Assembly (NCBI RefSeq): GCF_003363435.1
Contig: NZ_QRCT01000049.1
Location: 124,001-188,000, forward strand
Source: Anaerosacchariphilus polymeriproducens
GTDB lineage: Bacteria; Bacillota; Clostridia; Lachnospirales; Lachnospiraceae
Direction: 5' to 3'
Length of the DNA stretch: 64,000 nt
Under the pieces are notes generated by a model. That model ran no database searches. It was not told the origin of the DNA and worked only from the letters and a program-made list of their open reading frames with translations. The position numbers were made by a program, and so were the translations under genes. Below are positions 9,016 to 18,184 of this stretch, one piece after another (the first letter of the stretch is position 1; each line of letters starts with the position of its first letter).

Positions 9016-9888
9016 TTATTTATTTATAATTTTAGAAAGCAACTGTTTGATTCCGTTTAAGTCTTGATAAAAAATCTGTTTATGATTTAACAAACTTACT
9101 GCTATCTCTTGAAATGCAACTGCTGATTTAGATGTTGGCATGTACAAAGTAACAGGCTGCTGCTGCATAACGGCTTCTTCCATTTTTTTATCTTGTGGTA
9201 TCATACCCAAAAAATCAATTTCCATGTTCAAAAAACGATTCGTTACTGTATTTAATTTTTTATAAAGTGCATGTCCCTCTTGAACAGTAGAAACTTTATT
9301 TGATATCACTCTGATTTTAGTCTCTTCCTGTCGAAAATTAGGATTCCTGTGTAATGCTTTTAATAACGAATAAGAATCGGTTAAAGAAGTCGGTTCTGGT
9401 GTCGTTACCAACAAAACTTCTGAACTATATACGACAAATTCTAATACGCTGTCCGAGATTCCTGCACCTGTATCAATAATTATAACATCTGCTAAAGAAT
9501 CTAATTCTGCCATATTCCGAATTATATATGATATTTCATCTTTATTAAGGTTATTCAATCCTGCAATCCCTGAACCACCTGAAATAAATCCAATTTCTAA
9601 TGGCCCGGGTGTTATGATATCTTTTATTTCTTTTCCTTGGAAAATTAAATCACTTAAGGTATATTGCGGAATTGCTCCAAACATTACTTCTACGTTTGCT
9701 AAGCCGAAATCTGCATCAAATATTAGTACACGTTTTCCCTGCTTTTGAATCTCAACTGCGAGATTTACTGCAACGTTAGATTTTCCTACTCCGCCTTTTC
9801 CACTAGTAACAGTAATTACTCTTGCTACTTTGGGTGGCTTTTGATTTTTTGATTTGATAATATTTCTTAATTGTTCGGCTTGATCCAT
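9016..9888 (-). CDS. flhG: Flagellar number regulator FlhG (MinD-like ATPase)
   Basis: A 290-residue ParA/MinD-family ATPase with deviant Walker A (TSGKGGVGKSN, about residues 27-37) and the switch region DTGAGISDSV. The C-terminus ends in a hydrophobic/basic stretch consistent with a membrane-targeting helix. FlhG (YlxH in Bacillus) partners the GTPase FlhF and controls flagellar placement and number; in Bacillus it interacts with FliM/FliY assembly. It starts three bases after the flhF stop with GGGAGGTAAATGATTT before ATG, so translation is probably coupled. Full length. Confidence 0.93.
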   Translation of the reverse strand: MDQAEQLRNIIKSKNQKPPKVARVITVTSGKGGVGKSNVAVNLAVEIQKQGKRVLIFDADFGLANVEVMFGAIPQYTLSDLIFQGKEIKDIITPGPLEIGFISGGSGIAGLNNLNKDEISYIIRNMAELDSLADVIIIDTGAGISDSVLEFVVYSSEVLLVTTPEPTSLTDSYSLLKALHRNPNFRQEETKIRVISNKVSTVQEGHALYKKLNTVTNRFLNMEIDFLGMIPQDKKMEEAVMQQQPVTLYMPTSKSAVAFQEIAVSLLNHKQIFYQDLNGIKQLLSKIINK

Positions 9889-9891
9889 AAA

Positions 9892-11085
9892 TCATTTACC
9901 TCCCAGCAACTTCTTCACAATGCTTTGTGTATCTAATACTTCCAAATCATCTGGGACGTTCTGGCCATTTGTTATATAAGATAAACTCACTCCTGAATAT
10001 AATTTTATATTCAAGATGTTCCCATAAGTACTTGTTTCATCTAATTTTGTAAATATAATACTATAATCAGTAAATCCGGAATATGAATCTACTATTTCCA
10101 ACAAATCTTTATACTTCGTCGTCGCACTTAATACTAAGTAAGTCTCTTTTTCATATTCTTCTCCCAGACAATGTAATAGTTGATTAATATTTTCTTTTTG
10201 TTCTTCATTTCTATGCGAGTGACCCGCTGTATCTACTAAAACCAAATCATATTCTTTTACTTTTTCAATATTCTGCTCCAATTCTTCTAAAGAATAAATG
10301 ACCGAAAACGGAGCATCCAAAATATTTGCATAAGTCCTAAGCTGCTCAGTTGCTGCAATACGATATGTGTCTGCTGTAATTAATGCAACCTTTTTCTTAT
10401 CTTCTAATTTAAACTTAGAAGCTAATTTTGCAATGGTTGTAGTTTTCCCTACTCCAGTTGGCCCAACAAAAAAAACGACTTTGGGTTTTTCCTCTGATAA
10501 TTCAATTTCTTTTGGCTGACCAAACTTTAGAATCATTTTCTGATATAAATTTGATAAAATATAATCTACACTTTTATCACTTTTCATTATGCGTTCTGTC
10601 TCATCAATAATTTGATTGGCATATTTTTCATCAACTTCATTCTCAAGCATAACTCCATATATTAATTTGATAAAAGACAGATTTTCGTTTTTAACTTTGG
10701 ATTCTTCACTTTTTACATTCTCTTTAGGCTGTTCTTTCTTTTCAAATGTTTTGTCTCCCCACTGTTTTTCCAAAAGCTGTTGCAGACTGTCTAGTCTTTC
10801 TTCAATGACAGAAGTGTCCTCTTTTTTCTTATCTAAAACCGGCACTTTAACGGCTTCATCGGCTGCTAATTGAACTGTTTCCGGTTTTTTCGGCAATTGT
10901 GGTATCACCGGTTCTTTTTCCTCCGCTGCCGCTGTAACCTCTACGGTGCTGGATTTAAAAAGACCAAAAATCCCTTTCGGCTTCACCACTTTAATATTCA
11001 TGATCACTGCATTACTTCCTAATTCATCTCTAGCCTGCTGTACTGCTGCTTCTTCCGTATTTGCCTGAAACTTTTTTATAATCAT
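9892..11085 (-). CDS. flhF: Flagellar placement GTPase FlhF
   Basis: A 397-residue SRP-type GTPase. The N-terminal B domain (about 1-120) is variable and rich in Lys, Glu and Pro. The NG domain carries GPTGVGKTTTIAKLA (about 208-222), the DTAGHSHR G3 motif and the TKLDET G4-like motif. It marks the site of basal-body assembly and its hydrolysis is stimulated by FlhG. The start codon overlaps closely with the flhA end (one base between), and flhG follows by three bases, as in Bacillus. Confidence 0.95.
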   Translation of the reverse strand: MIIKKFQANTEEAAVQQARDELGSNAVIMNIKVVKPKGIFGLFKSSTVEVTAAAEEKEPVIPQLPKKPETVQLAADEAVKVPVLDKKKEDTSVIEERLDSLQQLLEKQWGDKTFEKKEQPKENVKSEESKVKNENLSFIKLIYGVMLENEVDEKYANQIIDETERIMKSDKSVDYILSNLYQKMILKFGQPKEIELSEEKPKVVFFVGPTGVGKTTTIAKLASKFKLEDKKKVALITADTYRIAATEQLRTYANILDAPFSVIYSLEELEQNIEKVKEYDLVLVDTAGHSHRNEEQKENINQLLHCLGEEYEKETYLVLSATTKYKDLLEIVDSYSGFTDYSIIFTKLDETSTYGNILNIKLYSGVSLSYITNGQNVPDDLEVLDTQSIVKKLLGGK

Positions 11086-11086
11086 T

Positions 11087-13120
11087 TTATCCGGTCACCA
11101 TCCCTACTGATTGTAATTCTACATTCGAATCGATTTCATTATATGATATCACAACTAAATCTTTAAAATAATCTTCTGTAAGTTTTTTAAAATACATTCT
11201 TACAATCGGAGACGTTATAACAATAGATGCCTTCCCTAAATTCTCAAGCTTTCCTGTCTCCTCTTCCACAGACGCAATAATTTTTTTCGTCCGTTCCGGA
11301 TCCAAAGTCAAATATGCTCCCTGCTCAGTCTGTTTTACTGAATTCATAATTTCTTTTTCCACATTAGGATCCAGCGTAACTACACTAGTCGTTTCATTCG
11401 AAGGAAAATATTTTGAAGAAATTGCTCTTTTTAAAGTTTGCCTGACATATTCTGTTAAAACATCGGTATCTCTGGTTGTAGTTGCATGATCTGCCAGATT
11501 CTCAAAAATTGATAACAAATCTCTTATTGAAATACCTTCCCGCAATAGATTTTGTAACACTTTTTGAATTTCGCCGATACTTAATAGTTTCGGTACTAAT
11601 TCTTCTATTAAAGTAGGATTGTTTTCTTTCACATTATTAATAAGATTTTGAACTTCTTGTCTGGTCAATAGTTCCGCAACATGAGAACGAATTATTTCTG
11701 TTAAATGTGTTGCAATAATTGATGGTGGATCTACTACTGTATAACCTAAACTTTCGGCTCTCTCTCTTTGACTTTCCGTAATCCAAATAGCCGGTAAATG
11801 AAAGGATGGTTCAAAAGTAGGAATTCCTATCACTTCCTCCTCCACAAAACCGGGATTCATTGCCATATAATGATCAAATAGAATCTCGCCTTCACTAATT
11901 TGTATTCCCTTTATTTTAACAATATATTGATTAGGATTTAATTGTATATTATCCCTTAAACGAATAATAGGTACTACCGTTCCTAATTCTAAGGCTATCT
12001 GGCGTCGAATCATAACCACACGGTCAAGAAGGTCACCACCTTGATTTACATCCGCTAATGGAATGATTCCATATCCAAATTCTAACTCTATCGGATCTAC
12101 CTGTAACAAAGAGACCACATTTTCCGGACGCCGAATTTCATCTGCTTGTTCTTCTGATGTATCCACTTCCTCTTCAATTGCCTCCACAGCCAGAGTATTC
12201 TGCATCGAACGTGCTGTCACAACAAAAGCAAGGCCAAGTCCTATAAACAACAGCTTGCTTAAGGGTGTCGTAATTCCCAGAAAACATAAAGTACCCCCTA
12301 CGATATACAATACTTTTGGAATACCAAACAGCTGACGGACTAAAACGGAACTAAAATCAGATTCTTTGGAGACTTTCGTAATTAAAATACCTGCTGATAA
12401 CGAAATCAAAAGAGAAGGTATCTGACTCACCAGACCATCACCAATTGTTAATATTGTATATTTGCCAAAAGATTCTGACAATTCCAAGCCCTGCTGTAGA
12501 ACTCCCATTGTAATTCCACCAATAATGTTAACGAAAGTAATAATCAGACCTGCTGATGCATCTCCTTTTACATACTTCATCGCACCATCCATGGACCCAA
12601 AAAAGCCGGATTCCTGCTGAATCTTTTCTCTTCTCACTCTTGCTTCTTTTTCATCTATCGTTCCCGTATTAAGGTCTGCATCGATAGCCATCTGTTTTCC
12701 CGGCATAGCATCCAGTGTAAACCTGGCTGTTACTTCAGCAACTCTTTCGGAACCTTTATTAATAACCACAAACTGGATAATGACCAAAATTATAAATATT
12801 ATTACACCAATAATTAAATTACCGCTACCAACGAATTGTCCAAAAGTTTCTACTACATTTCCCGGTTCTCCGGTTGCTAAAATAAGTCTAGTTGTTGAAA
12901 CATTTAGTGATATTCTAAATATGGTAGTGAAAAGCAATAAGGTAGGAAAAAAAGACATATCTAATACTTCTTTTACAAATAAGGCATTAAATAATACAAT
13001 CAATGCCACAGATATATTGATTGCTAACATTACGTCAAGCAAGATACTTGGAATCGGAATGATGAAAAACATGACAGCCGCCAGTAAATAGACTGCTATT
13101 CCTATATCTGCCTTTTTCAT
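11087..13120 (-). CDS. flhA: Flagellar type III export gate protein FlhA
   Basis: A 677-residue FHIPEP-family protein. About eight hydrophobic segments fill residues 1-310, with the conserved cytoplasmic loop containing ARFTLDAMPGKQMAIDADLN. The C-terminal half (about 320-677) is the cytoplasmic docking domain for chaperones and substrates. It forms the nonameric ring of the export gate and uses proton flow. AGGAGGTAACTAAG precedes the ATG. It follows flhB and precedes flhF in the usual Firmicute order. Full length. Confidence 0.97.
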   Translation of the reverse strand: MKKADIGIAVYLLAAVMFFIIPIPSILLDVMLAINISVALIVLFNALFVKEVLDMSFFPTLLLFTTIFRISLNVSTTRLILATGEPGNVVETFGQFVGSGNLIIGVIIFIILVIIQFVVINKGSERVAEVTARFTLDAMPGKQMAIDADLNTGTIDEKEARVRREKIQQESGFFGSMDGAMKYVKGDASAGLIITFVNIIGGITMGVLQQGLELSESFGKYTILTIGDGLVSQIPSLLISLSAGILITKVSKESDFSSVLVRQLFGIPKVLYIVGGTLCFLGITTPLSKLLFIGLGLAFVVTARSMQNTLAVEAIEEEVDTSEEQADEIRRPENVVSLLQVDPIELEFGYGIIPLADVNQGGDLLDRVVMIRRQIALELGTVVPIIRLRDNIQLNPNQYIVKIKGIQISEGEILFDHYMAMNPGFVEEEVIGIPTFEPSFHLPAIWITESQRERAESLGYTVVDPPSIIATHLTEIIRSHVAELLTRQEVQNLINNVKENNPTLIEELVPKLLSIGEIQKVLQNLLREGISIRDLLSIFENLADHATTTRDTDVLTEYVRQTLKRAISSKYFPSNETTSVVTLDPNVEKEIMNSVKQTEQGAYLTLDPERTKKIIASVEEETGKLENLGKASIVITSPIVRMYFKKLTEDYFKDLVVISYNEIDSNVELQSVGMVTG

Positions 13121-13141
13121 CTTAGTTACCTCCTTTTACTT

Positions 13142-14263
13142 TCATTTCTTCAAATTATATACAAACGCCAATACTTCTGCTACCGCCTGATATAATTCAG
13201 GTGGGACTTCGCCTCCCACTTCTACATTTGCATAAAGCATTCGGGCTAAAGGTTTATTCTCTACAATTTCTACATCGTTTTCTTTCGCAATTTCACGAAT
13301 TTTTAATGCTAAATAATCTTCACCTTTTGCGACTACCAAAGGTGCTTTTAAAGAATCTGAATCATACATGACTGCTACTGAAAGGTGTGTTGGATTCGTT
13401 ATGATTACATCTGCTTTTGGCACATCCTGCATCATTCTTTGTCTCGAAACTTCTCTCATTTTTGATTTCTGACGTCCTTTTATTTCAGGATTTCCTTCTG
13501 TATTTTTAAATTCATCCTTAACTTCTTGCTTTGTCATTTTCATATCGTTTTTAAATTTAATAAAATTAAAGATATAATCTGCAATTCCCACAATAATATA
13601 GACCAAACTGATTTTTAACCCTATATCTATCGCTATGCTGCCTATTAATTGAATTGCCTGAAATAGAGGAATATCATATAAAATAAAGATTTGATCTTGT
13701 TTTTCTTTTAAAACAGATAAAGATACGTAAGCAATTAAGATGATTTTTCCAATCGACTTTACTAATTCAAAAATCGATTGTTTTGAAAGTATTTTTTTAA
13801 ATCCGCTCATTGGATTTAATTTACTTAATTTAGGTTTAAGAGGTTTTGTTGTCAGTTTCCATTTTACCTGCAGCAAATTTACTATTACTGCAACAACCAA
13901 GGATATGATAAATACCGGTGCCACAATCATGAGAATTTTAATCAATACGGTTGACTGCAATGTAGTAGCTGTCTGCCAATTAAACTCTTTACTTCCTTCT
14001 TTTACAATATCCGGAATTTTTCCATAGATAAGTTCAAAAGTAGAAATAAGATTTGTCCCAATATAAGAAATAAAGAACTTTAATATTATAAATAATGATA
14101 CAAGACCGATTGCCGAAGTCAACTCGTTACTTTTGGCCACCTGACCTTCTTCTCTTGCCTCTTTTAATTTTTTCCCGGTTGCAGGTTCTGTTTTCTCTCC
14201 ACCAGGTCCATCTTTTGCAAAGTACTGTAAATTGTAGGACAAATAAAAATATTTATTCTCCAT
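13142..14263 (-). CDS. flhB: Flagellar export specificity switch protein FlhB
   Basis: A 373-residue protein with four transmembrane helices (about residues 30-215) and a cytoplasmic domain holding the autocleavage site NPTH (in ITNPTHLSVAVMYD). Cleavage there switches export from rod/hook to filament substrates. The N-terminal DGPGGEKTEPAT motif is typical. I chose the ATG at 14263, one base past the fliR stop, with AAGGA inside fliR; a TTG six codons earlier would overlap fliR. Interaction with FliK (25154-26626) is expected. Confidence 0.96.
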   Translation of the reverse strand: MENKYFYLSYNLQYFAKDGPGGEKTEPATGKKLKEAREEGQVAKSNELTSAIGLVSLFIILKFFISYIGTNLISTFELIYGKIPDIVKEGSKEFNWQTATTLQSTVLIKILMIVAPVFIISLVVAVIVNLLQVKWKLTTKPLKPKLSKLNPMSGFKKILSKQSIFELVKSIGKIILIAYVSLSVLKEKQDQIFILYDIPLFQAIQLIGSIAIDIGLKISLVYIIVGIADYIFNFIKFKNDMKMTKQEVKDEFKNTEGNPEIKGRQKSKMREVSRQRMMQDVPKADVIITNPTHLSVAVMYDSDSLKAPLVVAKGEDYLALKIREIAKENDVEIVENKPLARMLYANVEVGGEVPPELYQAVAEVLAFVYNLKK

Positions 14264-14264
14264 A

Positions 14265-15044
14265 TCAATGCATTCCTTCAATAAATAGTATTATCATTTT
14301 TTTGATTTCCTCAAATATAAAATTTGAAATACTAGGTAGTAATCCAATTGTCAAAAACAACACCATCAGACCTACCATAATCTTCATTTGAATCCCCACA
14401 GCAAACATATTTAGCTGGGGCGCTACTTTTGCAAGTATTCCTAAAATTACATTCATAATTAAGATACATGCAAATACAGGTAGTGCAATGCGGAACCCAA
14501 TTACAATAAAATCTATCATAAAGGTCGAAAAATTTGAGTACATCTTATCGACATTAATATTTAATCCATCAACGGGAATTAATTGATAAGAATCTACCAA
14601 TGCTCTTAATATATAATGATGCATATTACTAACAATAAGCATCATTAAAACGAAATAAGAATATAAATTACCTGTTATACTGGTCTGTTCCTTGGTTACC
14701 GGGTCAAACAACGTAGCCATCGATAACCCCATATCCATATCAATAATTTTACCTGCAAATATAACAATAGAATTACAAATGCTGGCTGCATATCCTATCA
14801 GTAATCCTGTAATTCCTTCTTTTAATACTATTACTCCATATTCAATTGCTGTATTATAATTCAATTCTTTCACCGGTAGTACCTGAAATAAAACGATTGA
14901 TACCACAAGGGAAAAACCAACTTTTACCCTGGCCGGTGTATTACTCATTCCAAAAAATGGAGCAATAAAAACAAACGTTGCCATCCGAACAAAAATCACT
15001 AAAAAATATTCAAATGTCTCTATTGAAAATACATAGTTTACCAT
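14265..15044 (-). CDS. fliR: Flagellar export gate protein FliR
   Basis: A 259-residue strongly hydrophobic protein with six or so membrane segments, including the conserved early RMATFVFIAPFFG and the later LNMFAVGIQMKIMVGL motif. It forms the helical export gate with FliP and FliQ. The ATG at 15044 lies two bases past the fliQ stop, and flhB begins one base after its own stop, so the fliP-Q-R-flhB block appears translationally coupled. Confidence 0.95.
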   Translation of the reverse strand: MVNYVFSIETFEYFLVIFVRMATFVFIAPFFGMSNTPARVKVGFSLVVSIVLFQVLPVKELNYNTAIEYGVIVLKEGITGLLIGYAASICNSIVIFAGKIIDMDMGLSMATLFDPVTKEQTSITGNLYSYFVLMMLIVSNMHHYILRALVDSYQLIPVDGLNINVDKMYSNFSTFMIDFIVIGFRIALPVFACILIMNVILGILAKVAPQLNMFAVGIQMKIMVGLMVLFLTIGLLPSISNFIFEEIKKMIILFIEGMH

Positions 15045-15046
15045 AA

Positions 15047-15325
15047 TTATGATCCTGATAAGTAATAACTAAAATGTGACCAAAGCTCTGTCATATAAGT
15101 CGTAATACTGTTTAATATCCAGCCCCCAAATATCAACATCCCAACAAAAATACCTATAATTTTGGGAATAAAAGTTAGTGTCTGTTCCTGAATGGAAGTT
15201 ACTGTCTGGAAAATACTTACTAAAAGACCAATAATTAGGGAAACTAACAATAAGGGCATCGAGACTTTAATTATGAGCCATATTGTATCTCTGGCGATAT
15301 CCATAACAACTTCCTGACTTATCAT
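15047..15325 (-). CDS. fliQ: Flagellar export gate protein FliQ
   Basis: A 92-residue protein with two long membrane helices and the family pattern around IPKIIGIFVGMLIFG. It is a small subunit of the FliPQR gate. I start at the ATG at 15325 because AGAGG lies eight bases upstream; a GTG nine bases earlier sits on the ribosome site. Order fliP-fliQ-fliR is standard. Confidence 0.94.
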   Translation of the reverse strand: MISQEVVMDIARDTIWLIIKVSMPLLLVSLIIGLLVSIFQTVTSIQEQTLTFIPKIIGIFVGMLIFGGWILNSITTYMTELWSHFSYYLSGS

Positions 15326-15350
15326 TTTTTTCACCTCTTATTTCATATTG

Positions 15351-16244
15351 TCAGTAAAACGTCTTTACTAAATTTCCAATAACCAAATCCCAGCCATCTG
15401 CTAGTACAAAAAGTAATATCTTAAATGGCATAGAAATCGTTGTTGGTGGAAGCATCATCATACCCATAGACATCAAAGTAGATGCTACTACCATATCAAT
15501 AACTATAAACGGAATATAAATTAAAAATCCAATAATAAAGGCAGTTCTCAATTCACTTAAAATAAAACTGGGAATCAACACTGAAATTGGAATTTTCTCT
15601 AAGATAATTTTCCCATTTTTATCTACAGCGGCGTCTTCCTGGTTCGCTATGTCTAAAAAAAGATTTAAATCCTTGACCTGTGTCTGTTTATACATAAAAT
15701 CTCTTAAAGGTTTTAATCCTGTTTCAATGGCCTGTTCTTGTGTAATCTTTCCTGCATCAAATGGTTTCAAAGCATTTTCATTTATGTTTTTGAAAACAGG
15801 GGACATTATAAATAACGTTAAAAATAATGCTAACCCGACCATAACCTGGTTTGGGGGAGCAGTTTGTGTACCAAGGGCCTGCCTCGTAAAATGTAATACA
15901 ATGATTATCCTTGTAAATGAGGTCAACATAATCAGAATAGAAGGGGCTAAAGCTATTAAGGTCAAGAAGATAAGTATTTTTATGTTTCCTGCCATTTGCC
16001 CTTTTCCATCATTATAATTTATGGAAAAACCACCATCATTGATCCCTGTTGCAACTTCAGGACCCTGACCAACATTGAGCTGACCTATATCATTTTGATT
16101 GTCTTGTGTTGTATTCTGTTGTGTATTATTATCGGTCGTAGTAGCATGAACCACACGATGATTCAGCAGAAATAAGGTCAACACAAATACAAACAGACTC
16201 ATTACTATACTAATTTTTCTATATTGTTTCTTAACTCTTAACAT
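15351..16244 (-). CDS. fliP: Flagellar export gate protein FliP
   Basis: A 297-residue protein. Residues 12-35 look like a cleavable signal peptide, followed by a Gln/Asn/Thr-rich spacer (about 36-80) longer than in many homologues. The conserved body follows: LTSFTRIIIVLHFTRQALGT, the ALKPFDAG-type loop, and the C-terminal helices ending in FVLADGWDLVIGNLV. It is the core of the FliPQR gate. Start ATG is preceded by AGGGAGAT. It sits between fliO and fliQ. Confidence 0.95.
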   Translation of the reverse strand: MLRVKKQYRKISIVMSLFVFVLTLFLLNHRVVHATTTDNNTQQNTTQDNQNDIGQLNVGQGPEVATGINDGGFSINYNDGKGQMAGNIKILIFLTLIALAPSILIMLTSFTRIIIVLHFTRQALGTQTAPPNQVMVGLALFLTLFIMSPVFKNINENALKPFDAGKITQEQAIETGLKPLRDFMYKQTQVKDLNLFLDIANQEDAAVDKNGKIILEKIPISVLIPSFILSELRTAFIIGFLIYIPFIVIDMVVASTLMSMGMMMLPPTTISMPFKILLFVLADGWDLVIGNLVKTFY

Positions 16245-16259
16245 ATCTCCCTTGCCTGC

Positions 16260-16637
16260 CTATTTCTGTTTTTGGTGCAACTTTTTTTTAATATCTTCAA
16301 GTACCTGTTGAAAGTTGAGATTTGTATTCTGTTTCATCTCCAGAGGAATTTCCATTACTTCATCCTCTTTTAATTCTGTCAACATAGTAATTGTATCTTT
16401 ACAGACTGCAACTACAATGTATTTTTCTCCTACTTTCAAGATTTGTATAAACTTCCCATTCGTCACACGGAAAGTTTCAATTGGCTTAATATTTTTATGA
16501 AAGACCTGTGCCTGCTGATATTTTGCAATCCAACGTGTTGTCCAATAAGTAACTGCAAGTACAAAAATAAAAATCAATAAAACACCTAATAATTGAAAAA
16601 TATTATTTATGGTGGACATTCCAATTGTCATTCTCAT
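16260..16637 (-). CDS. fliO: Flagellar biosynthetic protein FliO (FliZ-like)
   Basis: A 125-residue bitopic membrane protein. One hydrophobic segment (about residues 10-32) is followed by a cytoplasmic domain with FRVTNGKFIQILKVGEKYIVV, typical of FliO. It assists FliP assembly in the export apparatus. The ATG at 16637 is two bases past the cheY stop; a second ATG two codons later is equally possible. Position between cheY and fliP is the standard Firmicute order (called fliZ in Bacillus). Confidence 0.88.
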   Translation of the reverse strand: MRMTIGMSTINNIFQLLGVLLIFIFVLAVTYWTTRWIAKYQQAQVFHKNIKPIETFRVTNGKFIQILKVGEKYIVVAVCKDTITMLTELKEDEVMEIPLEMKQNTNLNFQQVLEDIKKKLHQKQK

Positions 16638-16639
16638 CC

Positions 16640-17002
16640 CTATCCTATTACTTTTTTTATGGATTCTAAGACACGATCTGCTTGAAATGGTTTTACGATA
16701 AAATCTTTCGCTCCTGATTGAATTGCTTCAATAACCATTGCCTGTTGTCCCATGGCAGAACACATTATAACAGCTGCATCCGTATCCGTTTCGCGTATCT
16801 TTTTAAGAGCCTGTAATCCATCCATCTCAGGCATGGTAATATCCATTAGAACTAAATCAGGATTTAACTCATTGAATTTTTCAACTGCTATTGCTCCATT
16901 TTCAGCTTCACCAACTACATTATATCCGTTCTTAGAAAGAATATCTTTAATCATCATTCTCATAAATGCTGCATCATCACATACTAAAATATTTTTTGCC
17001 AT
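16640..17002 (-). CDS. cheY: Chemotaxis response regulator CheY
   Basis: A 120-residue single receiver domain. The acid pair Asp9-Asp10, phospho-acceptor Asp54 (LVLMDITMP), the Ser in MCSAMGQ and the Lys in FIVKPF are all present. CheY-P binds FliM/FliY and biases motor rotation. It has a GAGGAGATAAGATT site before the ATG and lies between fliY and fliO, as in Bacillus. Confidence 0.96.
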   Translation of the reverse strand: MAKNILVCDDAAFMRMMIKDILSKNGYNVVGEAENGAIAVEKFNELNPDLVLMDITMPEMDGLQALKKIRETDTDAAVIMCSAMGQQAMVIEAIQSGAKDFIVKPFQADRVLESIKKVIG

Positions 17003-17028
17003 AATCTTATCTCCTCTGTCTTCTTATA

Positions 17029-18180
17029 TTATCCTTTTATGATTTCAGTCACACGAACTCCAAAACTTTCTTCAATCACAACTACTTCACCTTTTGCAAC
17101 ATATTTGCCATTAACCAGAACATCAATTGGTTCACCGGCAATTTTATTTAATTCAATAATTGTCCCTGGTGCAAATTCTAAAATATCATTGATTGATTTT
17201 GTTGTTCTTCCCAATTCAACCGTTACATCCAATGGCACGTCCATTATCAAATCAATATTTTCTTTTTGACCCATTGGAATAAAATCATTTGAAAACGCCT
17301 GAAACTGTGCCGGCTGCACATTTACATCCTGTTTCGGTGCTGTATTCATTTGCTGCATCATTGGTTGTTGTCCTCCATTCATATTCGCCATTCCAACATT
17401 CGGTGTCTGCTGAGGCACTGCCTGCTGCGTTGTAGCTTGTGGCGGAACCGCCTGTTGTTTCGGTGTCTGTTGTTGCCTGTTTGAAGTTTCATCTATTTTA
17501 TCCATTTCCATTGTCTGTCGAAAACATTCATACATCTCACGGGCAAAATCTACAGGATAAAGCTGCATGATTTCACTGTCAGCTAATCCTTCAATCTCCA
17601 TCTTAAAGGATACTTTTATAAATCGTCCTTTTAAAAAGCTTGCAATCTTTCCTTCATCATCCACTGAATTTATATCAATTAAATCTGCTTGTGGCGGACT
17701 GATATCAATTGTCTTATTCAGCATTGAGGATAATGATGTTGCAGAAGAACCCATCATTTGATTCATTGCTTCGCTAATTGCACTTAAATGAAGTTCTCCA
17801 AGTTCACCATCTGTATTGGTGCCATCACCACCCATCATCAAATCAGTAATAATCTTGACATCCAGTTCTTTCAATACCAATATATTACTTCCATCCAGAC
17901 CTTCCGTATAAGATATTTGTATAAAAACACATGGTCTTTCATATGATTCGGAAATTTCTTCCCACGTTGAATAAGACACCTTGGGAGTTGTAATTACTAC
18001 TTTTCTGTTAACAAGAGCAAATAAGGTGGTAGCAGCAGTTCCCATGCTAATGTTTGCTATTTCACCAACCGCATCTTTTTCAGCATCTGTCAACACTTGT
18101 TCTGTCGAATCACTCATTCCATCGGGATCTGTATTATTCAATAAAGCATTAATCTCATCTTGCCCTAATATTCCATCCAT
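17029..18180 (-). CDS. fliY: Flagellar switch phosphatase FliY (CheC-FliN fusion)
   Basis: A 383-residue protein in three parts. An N-terminal GILGQDEINALL peptide resembles the CheY-P-binding tip of FliM. A CheC-like domain (about 25-225) keeps both phosphatase motifs, DAVGEIAN and SAISEAMN. A Gln/Pro-rich linker (about 232-300) leads to the FliN/SPOA domain (about 305-383) that builds the C-ring. The protein therefore combines switch structure with CheY-P hydrolysis. It directly follows fliM (four bases). Confidence 0.95.
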   Translation of the reverse strand: MDGILGQDEINALLNNTDPDGMSDSTEQVLTDAEKDAVGEIANISMGTAATTLFALVNRKVVITTPKVSYSTWEEISESYERPCVFIQISYTEGLDGSNILVLKELDVKIITDLMMGGDGTNTDGELGELHLSAISEAMNQMMGSSATSLSSMLNKTIDISPPQADLIDINSVDDEGKIASFLKGRFIKVSFKMEIEGLADSEIMQLYPVDFAREMYECFRQTMEMDKIDETSNRQQQTPKQQAVPPQATTQQAVPQQTPNVGMANMNGGQQPMMQQMNTAPKQDVNVQPAQFQAFSNDFIPMGQKENIDLIMDVPLDVTVELGRTTKSINDILEFAPGTIIELNKIAGEPIDVLVNGKYVAKGEVVVIEESFGVRVTEIIKG

Positions 18181-18184
18181 TTTA

